Assembly (NCBI GenBank): GCA_964509075.1
Contig: CAZDWC010000005.1
Coordinates: 1 to 64,000, forward strand
Direction of reading: 5' to 3'
DNA from: UBA7239 sp964509075
GTDB taxonomy: Bacteria > Pseudomonadota > Gammaproteobacteria > Pseudomonadales > UBA7239
DNA length: 64,000 bases
Shown here in pieces: positions 53,654 to 61,939 of this stretch (position 1 is its first letter; each line of letters opens with the position of its first letter). Under the pieces are notes generated by a model that ran no database searches, had not been told where the DNA came from, and was given only the letters and a program-made list of their open reading frames with translations. Made by a program: the position numbers and the translations under genes.

Positions 53654-53869
53654 TCAGTGTTTGGCAGTCGGCGGCTTGTCCAGATCCTTGTTGATGGTCA
53701 GTCCGTGCTGGTAGTAATCATCGTCAATAACCGGGTCGGTGCCGTGCGTGGCAACATACGCAAAGACCAGCCCCATGACAACGGATGTCATCAATAAACC
53801 GATCAGCAGCCATGGCCAGAACTGTTTATACCAAGGCAGTTGCGGATCTGGAGTTCTTGCCGTCTTCAT
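53654..53869 (-). CDS. ccoH: CcoH/FixH-family protein, very short
   Basis: A 71-residue product that matches only the N-terminal region of CcoH/FixH: PWYKQFWPWLLIGLLMTSVV (membrane helix) and DDDYYQHGLTINKD. Family members are usually about 150-180 residues, with a periplasmic domain of some 100 residues that is missing here. The 66 bases up to ccoI cannot hold it, so the gene looks truncated or minimal rather than frameshifted. The position between ccoG and ccoI supports the name. Its start overlaps the ccoG stop (ATGA). Confidence 0.85.
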   Translation of the reverse strand: MKTARTPDPQLPWYKQFWPWLLIGLLMTSVVMGLVFAYVATHGTDPVIDDDYYQHGLTINKDLDKPPTAKH

Positions 53870-55323
53870 TGTATGGGTCCTGTGAAGCGGGTTTCATGAC
53901 GAACACATTGTCCTTCACTGCTGCCGGTGTCAGCCAGACAGGCAGAGAAGTGGATTTCGAGATTGCGGCCTTGCCAGCTGCTGGCAGGCACGGACACGCG
54001 AATCGGCAGACTCAATTCCTCGCCACTTTCTGCGTTGACACGCGTTTCTCCGTGGATGACTGCACCGGGCAAGTCGGTGCTCAGCAAATAGCTGTGCGGC
54101 GCGTTGTCGCGGTTACCAAGTTTGAGTGTGTAGATGTTTTCGATATTGCCATCGACCTGCTGGTACAGGCTGTTGCGCTCGCGGATGATTTTCAGATCTG
54201 TCGTCTTGCGTGTGACTAGCGCAGTCAGGAACATGGAGCACATGACTAGCATTGCCACTGCGTAGCCGACGGTGCGCAGGCGCAGCAGGTGTGTGGGTTT
54301 GCCTTCCATGCGGTTTTCCGTGCTGTAGGCAATCAGGTTGGGCGCATAGCCGACTTTTTTCATGACCGAGTTGCACGCATCCACGCACAATGCGCAGTTG
54401 ATGCATTCATATTGCAGGCCGTTGCGGATGTCGATGCCGGTCGGGCAGACTTGCACGCACAATTGACAGTCGATGCAGTCGCCCATGCCTTCCGGTTTTT
54501 CACCATCGTGCACGCGACGCGAACCGCGCGGCTCACCGCGTTGCTTGTCATAGGTGACGATGAGCGTGTCGCGATCAAACATGGCAGATTGAAAACGTGC
54601 ATAAGGGCACATGTACAGGCACACCTGTTCGCGCATCCAGCCTGCGTTCAGGTAAGTCATGAATGTGAAAATGCCAATCCACAAATACGCGGGTGCCGGT
54701 GCACTTCCCTGAAAGAAATCAAATGTGAGTTCGGTAATCGGTGTGAAGTAACCGACGAAGGTAAAACCGGTCATGAAAGCCACAGTGATCCACATGCTGT
54801 GCTTGAGATACTTCCTGAAAAACTTTTCCACTGACCAGGGCGACTGATCGAGTTTGATACGCTGGTTGCGACTGCCTTCAGCTTTTTGTTCGATCCACAT
54901 AAAGATACTGGTCCACACGGTTTGCGGACAGGAATAGCCGCACCAGACGCGACCGAACAGCGATGTGAACAGAAACAGGCCGAAGGCGGCGATGATCAAC
55001 AACCACGCCAGCATCACCAGATCCTGTGGCCAGAACACCAGATCAAAAATATAGAATTTGCGCGCAGGAAGATCGAACAGTACTGTCTGGTGGCCGTGCC
55101 ACTGCGTCCACGGCAGGAAAAAATAGCCAATCAGTAATGGCCAGCCGGTAAAAAGTCGCAGGCGCTGAAAAAAACCTTCTATGCTGCGTGTGTAGATTTT
55201 TTCACGTTTCTGGTAAAGGTCGAGTTCGGCCACTTCCTTGGGCGCGTACTCGTTGACGGCGGGAATTCGATCGGCAGGGGGAGAAGTTGTGTCGGGTTTT
55301 CTGGCTTCATCTTGCGGCAACAT
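53866..55323 (-). CDS. ccoG: Cbb3 oxidase accessory protein CcoG
   Basis: A 485-residue membrane Fe-S protein, proposed to be a copper reductase for cbb3 assembly. There are about five helices. A conserved FGRVWCGYSCPQTVWTSIFM segment lies between helices, and a double ferredoxin motif follows (CIDCQLCVQVCPTGI and CINCALCVDACNSVM). The C-terminal Ig-like periplasmic domain (about 380-485) completes the family architecture. Start ATG 55323 is preceded by a perfect TATAAT on the minus strand within a palindromic region (see the site at 55359-55401). Confidence 0.95.
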   Translation of the reverse strand: MLPQDEARKPDTTSPPADRIPAVNEYAPKEVAELDLYQKREKIYTRSIEGFFQRLRLFTGWPLLIGYFFLPWTQWHGHQTVLFDLPARKFYIFDLVFWPQDLVMLAWLLIIAAFGLFLFTSLFGRVWCGYSCPQTVWTSIFMWIEQKAEGSRNQRIKLDQSPWSVEKFFRKYLKHSMWITVAFMTGFTFVGYFTPITELTFDFFQGSAPAPAYLWIGIFTFMTYLNAGWMREQVCLYMCPYARFQSAMFDRDTLIVTYDKQRGEPRGSRRVHDGEKPEGMGDCIDCQLCVQVCPTGIDIRNGLQYECINCALCVDACNSVMKKVGYAPNLIAYSTENRMEGKPTHLLRLRTVGYAVAMLVMCSMFLTALVTRKTTDLKIIRERNSLYQQVDGNIENIYTLKLGNRDNAPHSYLLSTDLPGAVIHGETRVNAESGEELSLPIRVSVPASSWQGRNLEIHFSACLADTGSSEGQCVRHETRFTGPIQ

Positions 55324-55358
55324 CGAAATACCACCTGTGCATTTTGGCTGGCCTCACA

Positions 55359-55401
55359 ATTATAGCGGCGTTTGCCGCACTCCGGCCGGGAGTGCGGCAA
55401 A
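55359..55401 (-). promoter_or_regulatory. Nested palindromes and a -10 box upstream of ccoG
   Basis: On the minus strand a perfect TATAAT (55359-55364) lies 36 bases before ccoG. Immediately upstream, 55371-55383 and 55389-55401 form a perfect 13-bp stem around GGCCG. A smaller hairpin GCGGC/GCCGC overlaps it, so the two are mutually exclusive. The large hairpin also lies about 30 bases after the ccoP stop but has no T-run. It may partly terminate ccoNOQP mRNA or regulate ccoG. Confidence 0.5.
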
Positions 55402-55430
55402 TCGCCACAGTGCCTGTCATTTTTTTGCCA

Positions 55431-56300
55431 TCAAGGTTTCTGGCTCAGACTGTAGATGTAGGCAGACAGCACATGAATTTTTTCGGCAGACAGCAAGGTT
55501 TCATGAGCAGGCATCTGTCCATTGCGGCCACTCACAATACTGGTTTTAACGTCGCCCAGATTGCCGCCGTAAAGCCATACATTGTCAACGAGATTAGGTG
55601 CGCCGACCATCTGGTTGCCTTTGCCGTCAGCGCCGTGACAGGCTGCGCAATAGGTGGCAAATACCTGTGCACCTGCCGCCGGTTTTTTCGTGGCATCGGC
55701 AGTGGAAACCCACGCAGCGACATCATCGATCTGCTGTTCAGTCAGGATGCCTTTCCATGCCGGCATGCTGCCTTTGCGGCCCTTGGTAATGGTTTCGACG
55801 ATGCGATCCGGTGTGCCGCCGTAGAGCCAGTCATTGTCCTTCAGGTTTGGAAAGCCTTTGTTGCCGCCGGCGTCGCTGCCGTGGCAGATCGAGCAGTTGG
55901 ATGCAAACAAGCGCTGGCCAATGCGGCGTGCTTTCTCGTCTTTAGCCAACTGGTCAATGGGTGTGTTGATGTACTTTGACAGCACGGCAGCGGTTTTGGC
56001 ATCCATCTTGTCGCTTTCCTGCTGCCATTGCTTTGCTGGCGTCCAGTCGAGCACGCCTTTGAAGTTGCCAAGGCCTGGATACAGCACCAGATAACAGATG
56101 CCGAAAACCATGCTGATGATGAACATGTACAACCACCAGCCTGGCAGCGGGTTGTCATACTCTTCAATACCGTCGTAGACGTGGCCAGTTGTGGACTCGT
56201 CGGTGTTCGGGCGAGTGCGGTTGCCAAACAGCAGCCAGAACAGGCCGATAATGGTGCCAAGGGTGAGGACGATGATCCATCCACTCCAGAAACTGCTCAT
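55431..56300 (-). CDS. ccoP: Cbb3 oxidase diheme cytochrome subunit CcoP
   Basis: A 289-residue subunit with two N-terminal helices (WSGWIIVLTLGTIIGLFWLL and WWLYMFIISMVFGICYLVLY) and two heme-c domains with CSICHGSD and CAACHGAD. It moves electrons from soluble cytochromes to CcoO/CcoN. Its start overlaps the ccoQ stop (ATGA). Confidence 0.96.
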   Translation of the reverse strand: MSSFWSGWIIVLTLGTIIGLFWLLFGNRTRPNTDESTTGHVYDGIEEYDNPLPGWWLYMFIISMVFGICYLVLYPGLGNFKGVLDWTPAKQWQQESDKMDAKTAAVLSKYINTPIDQLAKDEKARRIGQRLFASNCSICHGSDAGGNKGFPNLKDNDWLYGGTPDRIVETITKGRKGSMPAWKGILTEQQIDDVAAWVSTADATKKPAAGAQVFATYCAACHGADGKGNQMVGAPNLVDNVWLYGGNLGDVKTSIVSGRNGQMPAHETLLSAEKIHVLSAYIYSLSQKP

Positions 56301-56506
56301 GCGTGTTCTCCAGAAATCTTTGGGGTATCGGCTTTGCTGGCTGAGCTGCTAGTCGCATTCAGGTTGTCATCAGCAAAGGGCAGGTTGGCGGCTTCATCGA
56401 ATGCCGGTTGCTGCTTCTTGCTGTAGGCCCATACGGTGAGCCAGATGAACAACAGCAGCAGCGCCAGCGTTTGCAAGCCGCGCACTAGATTGATGTCGAA
56501 TTCCAT
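56297..56506 (-). CDS. ccoQ: Cbb3 oxidase small subunit CcoQ
   Basis: A 69-residue protein with one membrane helix (LQTLALLLLFIWLTVWAYS) and a soluble tail containing the conserved NLPFADD. CcoQ helps stabilise the CcoP-CcoNO interaction. ATG 56506 (MEFDINLVRG) has GGAGG upstream; a start at 56536 would overlap ccoO and is discarded. Confidence 0.95.
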   Translation of the reverse strand: MEFDINLVRGLQTLALLLLFIWLTVWAYSKKQQPAFDEAANLPFADDNLNATSSSASKADTPKISGEHA

Positions 56507-56516
56507 CCGGGCCTCC

Positions 56517-57167
56517 TTATTGCTGTGTCGGGACAACAGAGGTCTGGCGCGGAATCAACGTGCCGAGCTGCTGCAGATAGGCGACCATGGCATCAACTTC
56601 TGCCTTGCCGGCAACAGCAGCAGCGGCGCCCTCAATGTCAGCATCGGTGTAAGGTACGCCGACGGTGCGCAGCGCGCGCATCTTGTTGGCCGTATCCTTG
56701 CCGTCCAGGGTGTTTTCAAACAGCCAGGCATAACCAGGCATTACAGACTCCGGTACCACATCGCGAGGGTTGTACAGGTGAGCACGGTGCCATTCATCAC
56801 TGTAACGGCCGCCGACACGCGCCAGATCCGGGCCGGTGCGTTTTGAACCCCACAGGAATGGATGTTCGTAAACAAACTCCCCAGCAACCGAGTAGTGGCC
56901 GTAGCGTTCGGTTTCGGCACGGAAAGGACGAATCATCTGCGAGTGACAAACGTTGCAACCCTCGCGGATGTAGATATCGCGTCCTTCCAGTTGCAGTGCG
57001 GTCAGCGGTTTCAATCCCTTGACGGGTTCCGTGACATCTTTCTGGAACGCCAGCGGAACGATTTCAACCAGCGCGCCGACGCTGATGACAACAATGATCA
57101 ATACCATCATCAAGGCGATGTTCTTCTCGATCTTGCTGTGGCGATTTTCAGGTGCGTGATTGGCCAT
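56517..57167 (-). CDS. ccoO: Cbb3 oxidase monoheme cytochrome subunit CcoO
   Basis: A 216-residue subunit with one N-terminal helix (ALMMVLIIVVISVGALVEIV) and a heme-c site GCNVCHSQMIRPF; the axial Met is probably in ESVMPGY. It lies two bases from ccoN, and the structural genes run in the order N, O, Q, P. Confidence 0.96.
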   Translation of the reverse strand: MANHAPENRHSKIEKNIALMMVLIIVVISVGALVEIVPLAFQKDVTEPVKGLKPLTALQLEGRDIYIREGCNVCHSQMIRPFRAETERYGHYSVAGEFVYEHPFLWGSKRTGPDLARVGGRYSDEWHRAHLYNPRDVVPESVMPGYAWLFENTLDGKDTANKMRALRTVGVPYTDADIEGAAAAVAGKAEVDAMVAYLQQLGTLIPRQTSVVPTQQ

Positions 57168-57169
57168 GA

Positions 57170-58591
57170 TTACTTCTCCTCACCAGCAGTGGCAGGCATG
57201 CTGCTGGTTTTCCACATGTTGTACGCCATGATCAGCATGCCGACCAGAAACAGGAAGCCGCCTGCCAGACGCACGATATAGCCTGGGTAACTGGCAGCTA
57301 CCGCTTCGACGAAGCTGTAGGTCAGGGTGCCGTCACTGTTGTAGGCGCGCCACATCAGGCCCTGGATAATGCCGTTGACCCACATGGAAGCGATATAGAG
57401 CACGGTACCGATGGTGGAGAGCCAGAAATGGACGCTGATCAACTTCACGCTGTACATGCTGCGTGTGTTGAACATCACGGGCAGCAGGTGATACATGGCG
57501 CCGATACTGACCATTGCCACCCAGCCCAGAGCGCCGGAGTGCACATGGCCGATGGTCCAGTCGGTGTAGTGGGACAGCGCGTTGACGGTCTTGATGGACA
57601 TCATCGGGCCTTCGAAGGTCGACATGCCGTAGAAGGACAGCGAGACAATCAGGAAGCGCAGGACGGGATCGTCGCGCAGTTTGTGCCATGCGCCAGAGAG
57701 CGTCATGATGCCGTTGATCATACCGCCCCATGATGGCGCCAGCAGAATCAGTGACATGACCATGCCCAGACTTTGTGTCCAGCTGGGCAGGGCGGTGTAG
57801 TGCAGGTGGTGAGGGCCGGCCCAGATGTAAACAGCGATCAGCGCCCAGAAATGCACGATAGACAGACGGTAGGAATAGACCGGACGACCAGCTTGCTTGG
57901 GTACAAAGTAGTACATGATGCCAAGGAAGCCTGCCGTCAGGAAAAAGCCGACCGCGTTGTGACCGTACCACCATTGCACCATGGCATCCACGGCACCGGC
58001 ATACACGGAATAGGATTTGAACAGCGTCACCGGAATCTCAGCACTGTTGACGATGTGCAGCACGGCAACGGTGATGATGAAGGCGGCGAAGAACCAGTTA
58101 GCCACATAGATGTGCGAGGTCTGGCGCTTCATGATCGTGCCAAAGAACACAATGGCGTAGGCTACCCATACCACCGTGATCAGGATGTCGATGGGCCATT
58201 CCAGTTCCGCATACTCCTTGCCGGAGGTAAATCCCAGCGGCAGGGATACGGCAGCAAGCAGAATGATCAGCTGCCAGCCCCAGAACACGAAGGAGGCCAA
58301 GGCATCGGAAATCAGCCTCGCCTGACAGGTGCGCTGAACCACGTAGAGCGATGTGGCAAACAGAGCGCAGCCGCCAAAGGCAAAAATGACCGCATTGGTA
58401 TGCAGCGGTCGCAAGCGCCCGAAAGACAGCCAAGACTGCCCGAAGTTGAGGTCTGGCCATACCAGTTGAGCGGCGATGATGACGCCGACCAGCATGCCGA
58501 CGATGCCCCAGATAACGGTCATCACGGTGAATTGCCTTACAACCTTATAGTTGTAAAGGGGTATAGCAGGGTTGGGATTGGCAGCTTGCAT
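57170..58591 (-). CDS. ccoN: Cbb3 oxidase catalytic subunit CcoN
   Basis: A 473-residue heme-copper oxidase subunit I of the C class, about 12 helices. Conserved segments include the heme-b His near RLRPLHTNAVIFAFGG, the CuB region in WYGHNAVGFFLTAGFLG and YIWAGPHHLHYTALPSW, and the heme His pair near DWTIGHVHSGALGWV. It reduces O2 with high affinity and pumps protons. A ribosome binding site (GGAG) precedes ATG 58591, and an FNR-like half-palindrome lies about 30 bases upstream, which would fit induction at low oxygen. Confidence 0.96.
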   Translation of the reverse strand: MQAANPNPAIPLYNYKVVRQFTVMTVIWGIVGMLVGVIIAAQLVWPDLNFGQSWLSFGRLRPLHTNAVIFAFGGCALFATSLYVVQRTCQARLISDALASFVFWGWQLIILLAAVSLPLGFTSGKEYAELEWPIDILITVVWVAYAIVFFGTIMKRQTSHIYVANWFFAAFIITVAVLHIVNSAEIPVTLFKSYSVYAGAVDAMVQWWYGHNAVGFFLTAGFLGIMYYFVPKQAGRPVYSYRLSIVHFWALIAVYIWAGPHHLHYTALPSWTQSLGMVMSLILLAPSWGGMINGIMTLSGAWHKLRDDPVLRFLIVSLSFYGMSTFEGPMMSIKTVNALSHYTDWTIGHVHSGALGWVAMVSIGAMYHLLPVMFNTRSMYSVKLISVHFWLSTIGTVLYIASMWVNGIIQGLMWRAYNSDGTLTYSFVEAVAASYPGYIVRLAGGFLFLVGMLIMAYNMWKTSSMPATAGEEK

Positions 58592-58620
58592 AAAGCTCCT
58601 TTGGACGACAGGAGGGAAAA

Positions 58621-58634
58621 GTGAAACACATCAA
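58621..58634 (-). promoter_or_regulatory. Possible ANR/FNR-type site upstream of ccoN
   Basis: On the minus strand the sequence reads TTGATGTGTTTCAC: a perfect TTGAT half-site, four bases, then TTCAC (3/5 to ATCAA). ANR/FNR proteins commonly activate cco operons from such sites. It is one-sided and close to the start codon, so support is weak. Confidence 0.3.
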
Positions 58635-58670
58635 GCCGGGTATCAGCCCCCGGACATGGCCTTCCGGATA

Positions 58671-58687
58671 AAGCCCTGTTCGGGCTT
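58671..58687 (-). terminator. Weak terminator-like hairpin at the end of the Yip1-family gene
   Basis: AAGCCC (58671-58676) pairs with GGGCTT (58682-58687) around five bases; on the minus strand it overlaps the stop at 58686 and ends in TTTAT. Confidence 0.35.
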
Positions 58688-59285
58688 AATCCATGAATTC
58701 GGGCAACATACCCATATCCCAGAGGATGACGGTCGCGCCCATCATCGCCATCAGGAATACCAGGCAAACGGCAACGACAGCACTGGCATAGAGAAAGCCG
58801 CGCTCTTCAGGAATTTTCATCACGATGGGCAAGCCCTTGTAGAGCAGGTAGACAGCCCAGCTCACTGCAACAATGCCCAGAATCAAATCCAGCCACAGCA
58901 GTGGGTAGTAACCAAACAAGCCGGCAATGAACAGCGGTGTGGCGCTGTAGGCGGCGACAGCAAACCCGCGTGTAAAGGAAACAATGGAGCCATAAGTGCC
59001 TGCCATCCAGTGTATGGCGAGACCGATTCCGCCCAGCGAAGCAACGATGGCACAGTAAAATGCCACCACCAGCTGCAATGCGCTTTCGGGTGTCAGGCGC
59101 ACAACATCGCCATCGCCGACACGCCAGCCAATCTCGGTAGTGCCGTGGTACCAGGCAATACAAGGCAGCGCGGCAAACACAAAAGCATAGATAACCGATG
59201 TGCGCAGGCTATTCAGACTGGTGTCTGCCACCTGCTGCCATTGGCGGGTAGGGGAGATCATATAACCAACAGGATTGTTCAGCAT
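58686..59285 (-). CDS. Yip1-family membrane protein
   Basis: A 199-residue polytopic protein with about five helices, for example SVIYAFVFAALPCIAWYHG, VVAFYCAIVASLGGIGLAIH and AVVAVCLVFLMAMMGATVIL. The N-terminal MLNNPVGYMISPTRQWQQVA and internal LYKGLPIVMKIPEERGFLY are typical of bacterial Yip1/DUF1282 proteins, whose function is unknown. It is upstream of ccoN on the same strand, with a weak hairpin between. Confidence 0.85.
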   Translation of the reverse strand: MLNNPVGYMISPTRQWQQVADTSLNSLRTSVIYAFVFAALPCIAWYHGTTEIGWRVGDGDVVRLTPESALQLVVAFYCAIVASLGGIGLAIHWMAGTYGSIVSFTRGFAVAAYSATPLFIAGLFGYYPLLWLDLILGIVAVSWAVYLLYKGLPIVMKIPEERGFLYASAVVAVCLVFLMAMMGATVILWDMGMLPEFMD

Positions 59286-59399
59286 CCGTGAAACTCTCTC
59301 TCTGCTTCGATTGACCTAAATATAGTAGATAGTGCTGATCGTGCTGTGTTGACGCGGATCAAGTCAGCTGCGTCAAAATGCCGCGCGCACGGGAAAAAA

Positions 59400-59466
59400 A
59401 TGCCAGAAATACCAGAGGTTACAGTGGGATTGCACAGGGATGTCATGGGGCGTCAGATGCAGGTCT
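59400..59466 (+). pseudogene. Possible 5' remnant of mutM (fpg)
   Basis: ATG 59400 reads MPEIPEVTVGLHRDVMGRQM, close to the start of formamidopyrimidine-DNA glycosylase (MPELPEVET, with catalytic Pro and Glu after Met, and a following GLxxxxxGR segment) if about three residues are deleted. After about 22 codons it runs into the antisense strand of the AI-2E permease gene, so nothing functional is left. A chance match cannot be excluded. Confidence 0.25.
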
Positions 59467-59467
59467 A

Positions 59468-60535
59468 TCAGGGAGATGGTGGTGTTTGCTGGGTTTCGAT
59501 ACCGTGCAACCACTCTTTTGCCAGAGCAAATCCGAGGGCTAGCAGTGTGGGGCCGAGAAATACCCCCAGCGCCCCGAACTGCAGGGCTCCGCCGAGGACG
59601 CCGAGTACAATCAATACAAATGGCAGGTTGCTGTTCTGGCCGATGAGCAGGGGTTTGATGATGTTGTCAGCCGATCCGGCAATCCCGGCGCACCAGATGG
59701 CGACAAAAATCGCCATGCCGGTCTGGTCGTGCTGGAAAAGCCAGATGGTGACGGGTAGCCATATCAGTGCGGCTCCCATTGGAACAAGAGACAAGGCAAT
59801 GGCAAGAAAGGTCAGGCCAGCAGTGGAGGGAATGCCGGCAATGAACAGGGCGATACCCACCAGAAAGCCTTGTGCCAGGGCGGTGCCGAGAATGCCGAAC
59901 ACCACCCCTTGTATGGTGCCGCCGGCAATGTTGAGCAGTTGTTCAGCGCGGCTACCCGAGACACGTTGCATGATGGCCTGCAGCCATTGCGTGACCGAGG
60001 GCAGCCCGGCGTAGAAAAACAGGGCGACGAAGCAGCTCAACACCAGCATGCCCAGCCCTTGCCCGGCCACGGCGCCGAAATGCAGGCTGCTTTTAAGGGC
60101 AAGCAGCAGCGCGTTCTGCAGCTGGGCGCGTACATCGGCATCGCCGAGAATCAGTTTGTTCCACCATTCCTGGATTTTTGGCCCTACCCAGCGAATCTGC
60201 ACCAGCCAGTCCGGCAGGGCAGGGATACCGCTTTGCAACTGGTCGCGCAATTTCAGTGCGTATTCACTGGCGATGCTGGCAAAACTGCCAACGGCGTAGA
60301 ACAACGGCACGATGATCAGCAGAAATATCAGCAGCACAAAAATAGATGCTGCCAGCCAGTTGCGGCCACCCAGGAGATGATTGACTCGCCAGTAAAGATG
60401 GCGGGTCGAGAATACAAAAATGGCAGCCCAGACAAGAGCAGATGCAAACGGTAGCAGGATCATGATGCAACCGCCGACCAACAGACCGAGGGCCGAGAGC
60501 GGAACAATCGGTTCTAGCAGTTTGCGGTCGAGCAT
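59468..60535 (-). CDS. AI-2E family (PerM-like) transporter
   Basis: A 355-residue polytopic protein from ATG 60535 (MLDRKLLEP). It has paired helices at the N terminus (LSALGLLVGGCIMILLPFAS), a long amphipathic middle region and the conserved C-terminal half (VVFGILGTALAQGFLVGIAL, ADNIIKPLLIGQNSNLPFVL, GALGVFLGPTLLALGFAL). Family members are putative exporters or permeases; substrates vary and AI-2 export should not be assumed. ATG 60580 is an alternative start adding 15 residues. The divergent dUTPase gene starts 115 bases away. Confidence 0.9.
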   Translation of the reverse strand: MLDRKLLEPIVPLSALGLLVGGCIMILLPFASALVWAAIFVFSTRHLYWRVNHLLGGRNWLAASIFVLLIFLLIIVPLFYAVGSFASIASEYALKLRDQLQSGIPALPDWLVQIRWVGPKIQEWWNKLILGDADVRAQLQNALLLALKSSLHFGAVAGQGLGMLVLSCFVALFFYAGLPSVTQWLQAIMQRVSGSRAEQLLNIAGGTIQGVVFGILGTALAQGFLVGIALFIAGIPSTAGLTFLAIALSLVPMGAALIWLPVTIWLFQHDQTGMAIFVAIWCAGIAGSADNIIKPLLIGQNSNLPFVLIVLGVLGGALQFGALGVFLGPTLLALGFALAKEWLHGIETQQTPPSP

Positions 60536-60650
60536 CAACAATTCCGGAGGCGCGGTGGAGGGAACATGAACGGCGCGCATGTTACCATGCGCGGCGCCAT
60601 GAATAACAGAAAAACTGCGCAAAAATGCGCCAACTTGAGAGGGTTAATGC

Positions 60651-61274
60651 ATGCACATACCAATCAAAACGATGCTGGCACTGCAGGACAGCATGAACAC
60701 GCGCGTCAATCCCGCATGGCGCACGCAGGGTTATGCGTGGTACCGCGCAATATGGGTGGAATGTGCTGAGTTGATGGATCATTACGGTTGGAAATGGTGG
60801 AAAAAACAGCAGCCGGACTGGGAGCAGGTGAAGCTGGAGCTTATTGACATCTGGCACTTTGGTTTGAGTGACTTGTTGCTGCGCCATGAAGATGTCGATT
60901 CGCTTGCCGGGCAACTTGCCCAAGCATTGCGCGATTTGCCCGAGGCTCCGGATTTTCGTGTGGCACTGGAAAACTTTGTGCAGGCCACATTGAATCTGCG
61001 TGCCTTTGATATTGCCGGTTTTGCGCACCTGATGCGTGCCGCCGAGCTGGATTTCGATGCGCTGTATCGCGGCTACATCGGCAAGAATGTACTGAATTTC
61101 TTTCGGCAGGATCATGGTTATCAGGACGGCAGTTACGTCAAAAACTGGCAGGGTCGTGAAGACAATGAGCATCTGGTTGAGCTGGTTGCAACGCTGGATG
61201 CCAGTAGTGCCAGTTTCAAGGAGGATTTATACCAGGCTTTGTCGCAGCGCTATCAGCAACTCACAGGCGTGTAA
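60651..61274 (+). CDS. Dimeric all-alpha dUTP diphosphatase (dUTPase_2 type)
   Basis: A 207-residue all-helical NTP pyrophosphatase that would hydrolyse dUTP to dUMP. The metal-binding pattern is WVECAELMDHYGWKWWKK (ExxE) followed by LELIDIWHF (ExxD), with KNVLNFFRQDHGYQDGSYVK near the C terminus, typical of the MazG-related dUTPase_2 family rather than trimeric Dut. ATG 60651 has GAGAGGG eight bases upstream. It precedes the hydrolase gene by 23 bases. Confidence 0.88.
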   Translation: MHIPIKTMLALQDSMNTRVNPAWRTQGYAWYRAIWVECAELMDHYGWKWWKKQQPDWEQVKLELIDIWHFGLSDLLLRHEDVDSLAGQLAQALRDLPEAPDFRVALENFVQATLNLRAFDIAGFAHLMRAAELDFDALYRGYIGKNVLNFFRQDHGYQDGSYVKNWQGREDNEHLVELVATLDASSASFKEDLYQALSQRYQQLTGV

Positions 61275-61297
61275 GTTGTTTGCATCGAGGTGTTTAC

Positions 61298-61939
61298 ATG
61301 AAAGTTGCCATTGTTCCCGTTACAGCCTATCAACAGAACTGCTCACTGATCCTGTGCGAACAAACCCGTGCGGTGGCAGCCGTTGATCCGGGTGGTGATC
61401 TGGAACAGCTTGAAGCGCAAATTGCCAAAATGGGCGGCAAACTTGCCGTGGTTTTGCTCACCCATGGCCATATGGATCACTGCGGACAAGCGCGTGTATT
61501 CGCCGACAGACACGGTGTGCAGGTGATTGGTCCGCAGCGCGAAGATGCTTTCTGGATTGAACAGCTGCCGCAGATGTGTGCGGCAACCGGCATGCCTGCT
61601 GCCGAAGCTTTTGTGCCCGATCGCTGGCTGGAAGAAGGTGATACCGTAGCTTTCGGCAACATCAGCATGGAGGTGTTGCACACGCCGGGTCACACGCCGG
61701 GTCACGTGGTCTTTTTTCATCGCGGCGAAAAGCTGGCTTTTGTCGGCGATGTATTGTTTCAGGGCTCAATCGGGCGCACGGATTTTCCGCGCGGTGATTT
61801 CGACACGCTGATCGCGTCCATCAAGGAAAAGCTGTTTCCGCTGGGTGATGATGTTGCCTTTGTGCCCGGTCACGGTCCGCTGTCCACGTTTGGTGAAGAG
61901 CGTCAGACCAATCCTTTTGTCAGTGGTGTGTATCGCTGA
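61298..61939 (+). CDS. Metallo-beta-lactamase fold hydrolase (YcbL/GloB-like)
   Basis: A 213-residue hydrolase with the metal motif LTHGHMDHCG at about 55-64, HTPGHTPGHVVFFH, GDVLFQGSIGRTDFPRGD and VPGHGPLST. This matches YcbL-type glyoxalase II-like enzymes, which hydrolyse thioesters in the cytoplasm. ATG 61298 (MKVAIVPVTAYQQNC) has CGAGG seven bases upstream and matches the family N terminus; TTG 61280 is rejected. The stop overlaps the next start (TGATG), so the membrane protein downstream is translationally coupled. Confidence 0.92.
   Translation: MKVAIVPVTAYQQNCSLILCEQTRAVAAVDPGGDLEQLEAQIAKMGGKLAVVLLTHGHMDHCGQARVFADRHGVQVIGPQREDAFWIEQLPQMCAATGMPAAEAFVPDRWLEEGDTVAFGNISMEVLHTPGHTPGHVVFFHRGEKLAFVGDVLFQGSIGRTDFPRGDFDTLIASIKEKLFPLGDDVAFVPGHGPLSTFGEERQTNPFVSGVYR

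Noticed and set aside
57773..59291. Plus-strand open frames across ccoN and the Yip1-family gene.
   Set aside because: The minus strand encodes clear membrane proteins over the whole stretch; the plus frames are rich in His/Gln/Arg, as expected for their antisense.
59346..60014. Full-length plus-strand gene starting at the Fpg-like MPEIPEV.
   Set aside because: Only the first 22 codons resemble Fpg; the rest is antisense to the AI-2E permease, so only a short remnant was kept, at low confidence.
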